Shown piece after piece: positions 57,101-64,000 of a stretch of DNA of 64,000 nucleotides. Source of the DNA: Mytilus galloprovincialis (Eukaryota; Mollusca; Bivalvia; Mytilida; Mytilidae); contig NC_134847.1 in the NCBI RefSeq assembly GCF_965363235.1, positions 51,026,805-51,090,804 on the forward strand. The letters are read 5' to 3'. The position numbers and the translations under genes were made by a program. How positions within the stretch are numbered: position 1 is the first letter of the stretch; the number at the start of each line of letters is the position of its first letter. Below the pieces are notes generated by a model that saw nothing but the letters and a program-made list of their open reading frames with translations, ran no database searches and was not told the DNA's origin.

Positions 57101-58821
57101 TGATTAACAAAAGAAATTCAACCAATGACAAAATGTTATTTTCATTTTGGTGTACGAACAATGAGATTACAAACAGTCCTCTAGATTTTGAAAAGGTGAT
57201 CAGCTGATCCTTTTTAATACAATATGTTATATTGTTTATTTTTCTTAAATGCTTAATTAATTAACAGTACATTTTTGTAAGTTACAATTATTTTCTTACA
57301 CTATCTTAATAAAGTATTGTCTAATGTCAGTGGCTGTCAAACTCAAGTCCACAAAAATGTCTCACTTTTCAGATTTGAATTATAACATTCATGACATACT
57401 TAAAGGTAGTCGTATATCAGAATAATATGTTTCATTGTCTGATTGGCAATCATACCATAACATAATCTATAAGAAAACCACTTCAGATATATATATAGCA
57501 TCACATTAACATGATACTAAAAGGCCCGGGGGAGAACAGTTGTTCTTTTTGACATACATGTAATGGCCAAGTTTGGTTCCAAATGACCATGAGATAAATT
57601 GAATGTGTATAAATGCATTTGATATAAATGGATCAGATTACTAAGAAATTTTACCATGTGATTTTTCATCTATTGTGTTTTCTACCATACTAATGATATC
57701 ATCCTCTGTGATTTCTTTCTCTTCTTTTGGTGGAAGAATTCCTTTCTGTCGGAGAATATCATTCCACTGTGTATCTGCATTTGGGTCCTAAAATATAATA
57801 TTTCATGAATACAATGTATACATATAATAACAGTATGTGCAATCCATAATATCTCACAGTGTACATAAGGCCTTCTTAAGCTACAATGTACATGTTGTGA
57901 AACAGTGGTGCAAATACATGAGATAGCTTACTAGATGTATCCTTCAGTTGAGTCTAAAGCTCAGTATTTTGACATAGATAAAATTAAAACCTTGATGCAT
58001 CTTTGGGTTCAAAAGAATTGGTAAATGTTATTGTAATATAAACATACAATGTTGTGTATCTTACAGTCAGGTATTTTCTAATAAGAATGGGTTACACCAG
58101 TCAGACTGACACCCAGCTGTCGATTCTAAAATATCAAACGTAAACCCATCACTCATTTTGTCACTTACCATGCTACATGTACATATTTCCAAGATTTGTG
58201 AATCACATGTATTTGCATATAAATAATAAAAGATAAATCTAAAATGGAAAATGAAAACAGAGACCTACATGTACACAACAACATAACCAAAAGAGTAGAA
58301 AACAGCCCAAGGTATAGTTCTGGTCACAGGTACAATTTCTAGGCTTATTCATCTTATACTTAAGACAATGGTGGTTCCATGAGGAGGGTTCTGGGGGGAA
58401 CCCCTTTTTTGGGACACTCAATGCATTTGAAATTATGGGCACATATACATGTAGTTGGAACATTCCCCTCCCCCTCTTTTTTCATCCGATGTCAGGAACC
58501 CACATTTTTGAAAATGCCTGAATCCGCTCAAGTAACTACAGAGAGGCCCATTTCCTGATGTCAATTGAAATTATATGCAAATTTTACTATTTGAAAAGCA
58601 GATAAACTACAGACTTCATCATAATTTTTGACAATTTTCAGTGATGCGCGTTGTATTGTGTTATATTGCGTATTGACATTTTCCTCTGTGTGAATGGAGG
58701 TGTGCCTTGATTGGCAGAACTACGATTACAGATACAGTGATCGAGATTTCTCAAAATTAATTATGTAAAAAGTTATTTTCAAACATTATAAGTAACGCCA
58801 TATTAAATAACTTACGTCCAT
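54120..58821 (-). CDS. PDCL3: PDCL3, phosducin-like protein 3
   Basis: PDCL3 is a cytosolic thioredoxin-fold protein that binds the CCT/TRiC chaperonin and modulates folding of actin and tubulin. Minus-strand exons: 58821-58816, 57787-57655, 57034-56944, 56288-56145, 55560-55352 and 54259-54120. Splice sites are canonical, phases agree and the product is 240 aa; human PDCL3 is 239 aa. It starts [20 protein letters not shown] then PPKE, nearly the human start. [20 protein letters not shown] and the RRQRMAEM helix follow, then the thioredoxin-like domain with [40 protein letters not shown] and [20 protein letters not shown]. It ends DCDDDNDW, an acidic tail as in the family. The first coding exon holds only ATG-GAC. 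An ETS-like CCGGAAAT (minus strand, 58966-58973) lies upstream of the start. Confidence 0.96.
54735..54785 (+). repeat. Family C tail fragment
   Basis: gggttgtagtctatttgaca then cattccccattttcatttta matches the tail of the repeat ending at 9521. It lies in PDCL3 intron 5. Confidence 0.5.
55790..56000 (+). repeat. Dispersed repeat family A, partial copy
   Basis: Contains aacctgttgtccagtggttg, agaccgttggttttcctgtt, ggtgtgagccaaagctccat and gttgaagaccggtcttagat. It lies in PDCL3 intron 4. Confidence 0.75.
58375..58525. repeat. Decayed hAT-like MITE fragment
   Basis: gaggagggttctggggggaa, a C-run and gcctgaatccgctcaag resemble the MITE at 3043-3173, which has gggggttccggg and ggatccgcc. Ends are not preserved. 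It lies in PDCL3 intron 1. Confidence 0.4.
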
Positions 58822-59350
58822 GTTTATATTTTAAGCTTGGAATGATATCAGAGCTTCTGGAAACTGTTACTCATATGATATTTCACACATGGATCGGTTG
58901 ATAAACAGGAAGTCCTCAATATTACCATATAAGGAAATGTAAATATCGGCTCGGATCAGGTTTTTATTTCCGGATTGATTACAATTAAGCAAGTGCTCGA
59001 AATATTCAGGAACTTATATATTAGATATATACTGTTCCCAGAAATATTGTATCTTTAAATTTCTATCATTTTTGTGAACTCTAATGTAAAATAAATTTCT
59101 ATATTTTTTTTACGTGGAAATCAGCTTAACTGATAAAATCGAAAAAGCAGTATCCACGGTAAACAACTTCTTGCGGTGATTTAAACTATAATTCGTGTAC
59201 ATTTTGACATAAATAAATACTTTTAAGCTTACCTAGGACTATAAATCAAGGATGTACAGATAATCCCAGATAATTTTATTTATTAGCGATTATTCGTACC
59301 CAATTTCAACTTATTTATGGTATTTTTTATCATGAGTAAACTGCATGTGG
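58822..59350. other. PDCL3 upstream region
   Basis: Contains the presumed PDCL3 promoter. Apart from the ETS-like motif noted with the gene I see no clear element. Confidence 0.4.
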
Positions 59351-59475
59351 TTCAGAGTAAGGAAAGGATAAATGGGGGTTCCAACTATAAGTCCCCATTC
59401 AAATGCATTGATCGTCCAAAAAAGGTAGGGTTCCAATCCCCAGAGCCCCCACTAGGTCCGCCACTGTGTACACAA
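59350..59475. repeat. Decayed hAT-like MITE fragment, right end
   Basis: aatgggggttccaactataa, tccccattcaaatgcattg and the end ctaggtccgccactg match the layout and right end of the 131-bp MITE (ggatccgccactg). Confidence 0.5.
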
Positions 59476-60794
59476 ATCCTAAATCTGGGACATAAGATAG
59501 TCATACCAGTGTTTATCCTTAGGTTAACATAACCAGAGCAGGTTTTCGATCCTTAAATTGGTAGTCGGAACTTAATTAGGGGTAAAATTTCTTCAAATAT
59601 TGATATAAATAAAAACAATTTTTCTCTTTTGTAACTTTTTAAACGGCGTAAAGGTAGCCAGGCCGCGGTTTAACAACAGTTGGTCAGTTTTCTTCTCGAG
59701 GTTTTCTTCGTATTTAGTTTACATTGTGTCATTATGATGTTCATGCAGTTATATTTCATTCTACATTATCGTACTAACTGCAGCTGTTTACATCAACGTC
59801 TTTTTATTCAGCGTATTTGACTCTATTCATATTGTAATTTCCCTGTCAACATTCTTTTAGTTTTTAGAGAATATAAAGCATCTATCTACCATACAGCTAG
59901 TCTTCGGCAAGGAGCAACTCTGATTCCGTCATGACTAACTGTCAAATACTTCAAATTGGACTTAAAAAAAAAACAAAAATTAAGATTTATGTTAATTTGA
60001 TTTAAAAACGAAAATGAAATGAAAATTGGCAGACAGCAAACCACGAAAACCTCGGAAATATAATGAGCTCAAAAATAGCGAGAGTCGCATTGATCATGTT
60101 GTGAGTTCAAATGTTTATGAACGATCAATCCTGTAGGACAGTTGGTAAAGGTTTGACTTATCAGCAACCAGAAAAAAAAACAACTTTAAACAGTATGATT
60201 CAGTTCACATCCCTTAGAGTAAAACACCAGAGTCTTGATTTCTTTAACATTTAATATGAAAATCAGGAGAAGTGGTGTGATTGCAAATGAGACAAATTTT
60301 GCGATCCACCAAAGTTCAAAAGTATGTATTTGACCTGTTTATAATGTATGGTTACCACTTGAATTACCATGGTCATGTCAATGCTATACATCCACACGAA
60401 CTTGGCAAACGGGGCATACAATAAAGTTTTGTTCCCACAGTGAATTTTGACGAAAGTTTATATACAATTCTAAGCTTTTTTACCTTGTCAATTCAACTGT
60501 AAAAAAACATCTACCCGAATGTGCTACTTTAAGAGATATAAAGGGTAGATATTTTAGCAATTTACTGGACATTTCGGTTTCTTTGGCATTTCTTTTCCGG
60601 GAATGGACGGACAAACTTAACTTTTCTGTTTCAATACATTAATTCAAGCGAAGTTTAGTAAAAAAACAAACCATCTAGAATATCTTTGCTACACAAGATC
60701 AAATAAATGTGTTTTGCGTTTGTATGGACAACAATTCTTTGGAAATCATACATTTTTTTATCATAATTAAATGATTTATAAAGAAAAACCGGTG
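59476..60794. other. Intergenic sequence
   Basis: AT-rich. A degraded family A tail lies near 60262-60330 (aatcaggagaagtggtgtga, ttgcaaatgagacaaattt). Nothing else was recognised. Confidence 0.5.
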
Positions 60795-60895
60795 TTTGTA
60801 ACACAGGCACTGTGATATATACCTTAATAGTGTTATATTAAACATGATTAAGGTATATAGGAATATTTTATTCTGAGACTGGTGCCTGTGCTTCA
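60795..60895. repeat. Imperfect inverted repeat
   Basis: cacaggcactgtgatatata then ccttaatag pairs with gattaaggtatatagg and gtgcctgtg; the arms are about 30 bp with gaps. MITE-like, without a clear duplication. Confidence 0.55.
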
Positions 60896-61367
60896 TCATA
60901 TAAATATCAAGCACAATTCCTTCCGTTAGTGGTTAAGTATCATACCATTCTAAAATATATGAGAAGAACATAACCCGTATCATATGCCAACAACTAGTTT
61001 AAGAGCAAATGTGTTTATTCCATATTGATAGAACTTCATGAATTGGGTTTTCAAATAAACATATTCACCTGCGGAAATGTATATTCACCGCTCAAAACGT
61101 CGCGTGCATTTGCGTATAGCGATACAATATTTTACGTTTAGTTAGTTTTGGTAAAAAATTGTTTTTTTACACACATTTTTTTTCTCTCAGAACATGGAAT
61201 AAAATAATGACGATCTTTTGTTTCGGTAAACTATGTGGTTTAATTGATTTTTTAAAACCCTAGTAACATTCACTTCGGTCGTTGGCCTCAGTGAATATGA
61301 GTTTTTTTTTTTCTTCAAAAGTCAACAAAACCACACATTTACCTCATCAAGAGACAGTAATTGTATA

Positions 61368-61537
61368 TTATTGCATAGCAATATAATATTTCCAACAGAA
61401 AGTAACCAAAAGTTAGCGTGCAATAAATTCCAATATTGCACTAGTGCAATAAATCTTCAAAATTCATGACGTCATCAACGACAAAATCTTAGTTTAAACT
61501 AAGTTTTACTTTCAAATATTATATTGCTATACAATAA
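61368..61537. mobile_element. 170-bp MITE with TTATTGYATAGCAATATAAT ends
   Basis: The left ttattgcatagcaatataat then attt matches the right aaatattatattgctatacaa then taa in inverse orientation: about 24 bp with one mismatch, then weaker pairing to GAAAGT. The interior has a TGACGTCA site (caaaattcatgacgtcatca). It abuts the fold-back at 61539. Confidence 0.7.
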
Positions 61538-61538
61538 A

Positions 61539-61649
61539 AGGGTTATTGCATGAATATTGGGGAATATTGTCCCTCGTAGAACATATATTGCACTCGCAAG
61601 CTCGTGCAGTATAAAGTTCTACTCGGGACAATATTCATGCAATAACCCT
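61539..61649. mobile_element. Fold-back element, AGGGTTATTGCATGAATATT arms
   Basis: The left arm agggttattgcatgaatatt, then ggggaatattgtccctcgta and gaac, pairs with the right gttctactcgggacaatatt and catgcaataaccct; a 10-bp piece is duplicated in the left arm. The tip tgcactcgcaagctcgtgca is itself partly self-complementary. Confidence 0.75.
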
Positions 61650-61987
61650 ATATTATTTCAAATGAGGAGACCCTTTAAGTGAACCAATATTAAAGCGAAA
61701 ATATGCCATCTTTAATCACCTGACAACAGTATCGTAACTATATCCCTTAATATTATTAGTTGAATATTTTTAAGGATTTGTGATTCGTTAAAACTTGCAT
61801 GATCACATGAACATTTGTATTTACTCAGTTTGCACGCCAATACTGTTGTGTTTAGTTTTCGTAGGTCAAAAACAGCATATTGCACAGGCATACAGCATGT
61901 CACTAAAAATGCATTCTAGAAATCCCCATATTTATATTGTTCATGCAATAGTTGTTGATTAATAATATAACAATTGTAATGTATATA

Positions 61988-62119
61988 TATAGCCTTTGGT
62001 TAAGGTCAATACGATGTTATATCGACCTAGAGAAGCATATCGACCTCGGACTTCGTCCTCAGTCAATATGCTTCTCTTAGGTCGATATAACCTCGTATCG
62101 ACCTCATACAAAGGCTATA
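61988..62119. mobile_element. Fold-back element with ATCGACCT arms
   Basis: Arms of about 53 bp: tatagcctttggttaaggtc, aatacgatgttatatcgacc and tagagaagcatat, against atatgcttctcttaggtcga, tataacctcgtatcgacctc and atacaaaggctata. The tip cctcggacttcgtcctcagt is itself a short palindrome. No target duplication found. Confidence 0.8.
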
Positions 62120-62825
62120 ATTGTATATTGACTAAGTCTGTTTAAATCTTTTGCTAAAATGAGGTGAATGCCGACATTTTTGTGCTTAATTTGTAAAGAA
62201 TATAACTACTAAAAGATTGGATGTGAAAACCTGAACGTATATGATGTCTGCAGTATTTTGCACCTCCTATTTCATTTCATCTTCTAAAATATCTGAATGA
62301 TCTCAGTTTGAATGCCATTTTGACTTAACCATATATCTGCACACTATACAGAAGGCAAACTTTCTCCCCGTTACTCCTGTTAAACCCTTTATCATTAACA
62401 TATCATTGAATCTTGCTCAGAATCTTTATATTACAATGCCATTGTCCGTCTCCTACATATAATATGTTTTCGGGTCCCATATTATTTTAGGGGTTTGATC
62501 TCTTACTAAATTGCTGTCTTTGTCGAGTCGTTATTTTGAGTTAAATCAGTAGTTTGTATCCGAAAGCAGTTTTCTTAAATTTCTTATTTCAACTTTTAAA
62601 ATTCTCTCAACCTTGATTAGATATCAATAAAGTGGTATTGCACAAAAAGTAAAGTAACAAAATTACCGAACTCCGACGAAAAATATGCACCACCTATTTT
62701 TTCTTTAAATTCTTTAGAATTATTTGAAAGGTTCACCAAAAAGCATGTTTCCTTTATATTTGGGTGCCTATCATTATAGCATTTCTAATTCTCCTAAATC
62801 GGCATTATCTATATGCCGTTTATAG

Positions 62826-62872
62826 TATATTCAGAGACATAACATAATGTATGTCTCTGGTATACTAAAGGA
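62826..62872. repeat. Short hairpin, AGAGACATA arms
   Basis: tagtatattcagagacata pairs with tatgtctctggtatacta (two mismatches) around a short AT loop. Confidence 0.6.
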
Positions 62873-62899
62873 CGTAACGTTATCACTGAGACGGGCGGA

Positions 62900-62940
62900 T
62901 TTATTTTTTTTGGGGGGGGGGGGGGTGGGGGGGGGGGGCA
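62900..62940. repeat. G-rich tract
   Basis: Runs of G of 10 or more separated by single T, following gggcggattta; possibly the remnant of a CAGTGGCGGATC-type element. It could form a G-quadruplex on the plus strand. Confidence 0.6.
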
Positions 62941-62992
62941 ACCTCCCCGTTTTGTAGGAAAAAATAGTTGACATGTTTTTATTTGCATCTGT

Positions 62993-63033
62993 CTGAGACT
63001 ACTATACTATAACACATAGTTATAGTAGTCTCA
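62993..63033. mobile_element. 41-bp micro-palindrome with 7-8 bp target duplication
   Basis: CTGAGACTACTATA and TATAGTAGTCTCAG flank a short centre. GCATCTGT lies on both sides (62985-62992 and 63034-63041, one base shared with the arm). The ends match those of the insertion at 9768-9792. Confidence 0.65.
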
Positions 63034-63193
63034 GCATCTGTATATAAATTTCACCTAAAAAAATTCATGCGCGCACTCCATAAATGTGGCAGGTTAGTCA
63101 ACCAGTTGACAGTGACCGATTACTGGAAGAAGAAGGTTATCATGACATATCTGAGATAATCACTTTCACGGCCGGAATAGAAGTTCATTTATA

Positions 63194-63230
63194 CAAGGAC
63201 GTATATTAGACGTTAGTTATACGTCCTTGA
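63194..63230. repeat. Short hairpin, CAAGGACGTAT arms
   Basis: acaaggacgtatat pairs with tatacgtccttga around about 13 bp. Too small to classify. Confidence 0.5.
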
Positions 63231-63728
63231 TTTATAAAATAAGTTCCAAAAGAAAAAAAAATATATAACAGTATCCTCGTGTTATATGTAACGGAAATTC
63301 TGGGGTCCCCTTGGCAGGTCATACAATTTGCATTACGCTTTGTGTATAATTTATTAGTTATAATGCTGGCTCGCAGTACCTCTAGTTCATTTCTGTTTTT
63401 TATTTTTTCATTACTTTTATTTTTGTGATTGCTCTTGAGGTTTTAAAAAAAAGGTTGGCCAAGTTTGAAGTGAGACTTGTTGACTACTAGAACGGATGAT
63501 AATCTTATTATTAATTTTTATTATAATTATTATCTAATTTTTATATTATTATGTTCAATGTTGTAGTGCGGTATACAGAAATGTAATACTTATTTTGTCT
63601 GAATTTTAAAAATTCTCCCGTCGGAACCTCACACTAACTGGTTCCTCTTTAGCGTGGTTCGTTTCTTGCTATGGTCACATTAAATCTGACATTTTCGTCG
63701 GTCTGCAGGATCAGTCGAATATTATTCG

Positions 63729-63738
63729 CCGCCATTTT
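63729..63738 (-). promoter_or_regulatory. YY1-type site upstream of SNRPE
   Basis: CCGCCATTTT on the plus strand is AAAATGGCGG on the minus strand, the YY1 consensus. It lies 43 bp before the SNRPE start codon, a usual place for this site in housekeeping promoters. Confidence 0.5.
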
Positions 63739-63780
63739 CACAACGTGCTATTATAGCAAATTTTTTGGAAGCCTCTAACG

Positions 63781-63831
63781 ATGGCATACAAAGGAGGACA
63801 GAAAGTTCAGAAGGTTATGGTACAACCTATT
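63781..63831 (+). CDS. SNRPE: SNRPE, small nuclear ribonucleoprotein E, first exon (partial gene)
   Basis: SNRPE (SmE) is one of the seven Sm proteins that form the ring on spliceosomal snRNAs in the nucleus. The exon encodes MAYKGGQKVQKVMVQPI and then meets a GTATCC donor at phase 0. Human SNRPE starts MAYRGQGQKVQKVMVQPI followed by NLIF, so the match covers the N-terminus and the exon break falls just before the Sm fold proper. The remaining exons are beyond the window. A YY1-type motif lies just upstream. Confidence 0.93.
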
Positions 63832-64000
63832 GTATCCTTTTTCAAATTAATGAAAGCAATCGCCATGAGATTTCATAGTTTTATGTAAACCACAACAGTC
63901 AACATGTATTTACATCCAGTCAACAACTGTGGTTGTGTACAAAACGTCCGTTATACGAACGTTAAAAAATCAAACTGACTGTACAGACAACACACTACAT

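Overview
The window is AT-rich eukaryotic DNA from a bivalve mollusc, most likely a marine mussel (Mytilus or a close relative). It has short exons separated by long introns with GT-AG borders, and very many interspersed repeats, MITEs, fold-back elements and minisatellites. Several of the repeats I remember as typical of mussel genomes; that is recall, not a database search. I see no bacterial-type gene organisation, no CRISPR array and no intact tRNA or rRNA gene.

Four host protein genes can be built by hand. (1) TMEM258, a subunit of the oligosaccharyltransferase complex, lies on the minus strand at 11632-14210 in three exons (81 aa). (2) Head-to-head with it, and about 0.5 kb away, is a large plus-strand gene at 14733-49585. 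I joined 23 exons whose phases all agree; they encode 1625 aa and the product is a homolog of vertebrate KIAA2012. It has a short conserved N-terminal part, a long acidic and Ser-rich presumably disordered middle, and a long charged coiled coil. (3) PDCL3 (phosducin-like 3, a CCT co-chaperone) lies on the minus strand at 54120-58821 in six exons (240 aa), convergent with gene 2. (4) The first coding exon of SNRPE (spliceosomal Sm protein E) lies at 63781-63831, with the rest beyond the window. Genes 1, 3 and 4 are unrelated housekeeping genes; nothing suggests a pathway cluster.

Region by region: 1-11.6 kb is almost all transposon debris. It holds a retroelement-like tail, a minisatellite split by a hAT-like element, a decayed LINE reverse transcriptase, a 1.56 kb inverted-repeat element with an 8-bp target duplication, and a 104-bp palindromic element with a 9-bp duplication. 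Further along are several dispersed repeats and a MITE inserted in one of them. From 11.6 to 14.7 kb are TMEM258 and a shared promoter interval. From 14.7 to 49.6 kb is the KIAA2012 homolog, whose introns carry two SINEs, a 1.8 kb repeat with 500-bp internal units, several MITEs and fold-backs, and four tandem arrays. From 49.6 to 54.1 kb is intergenic DNA with a non-autonomous Helitron. From 54.1 to 58.8 kb is PDCL3. From 58.8 to 63.7 kb is intergenic DNA rich in fold-back elements, followed by SNRPE.

The least-explained signals are two micro-palindromes sharing the same ends (TGAGACTAC), each flanked by a 7-8 bp duplication (9768-9792 and 62993-63033). Also unexplained are the element at 4802-6357, whose inverted termini are made of a short tandem repeat, and the cluster of hairpin-forming elements at 60.8-63.2 kb.
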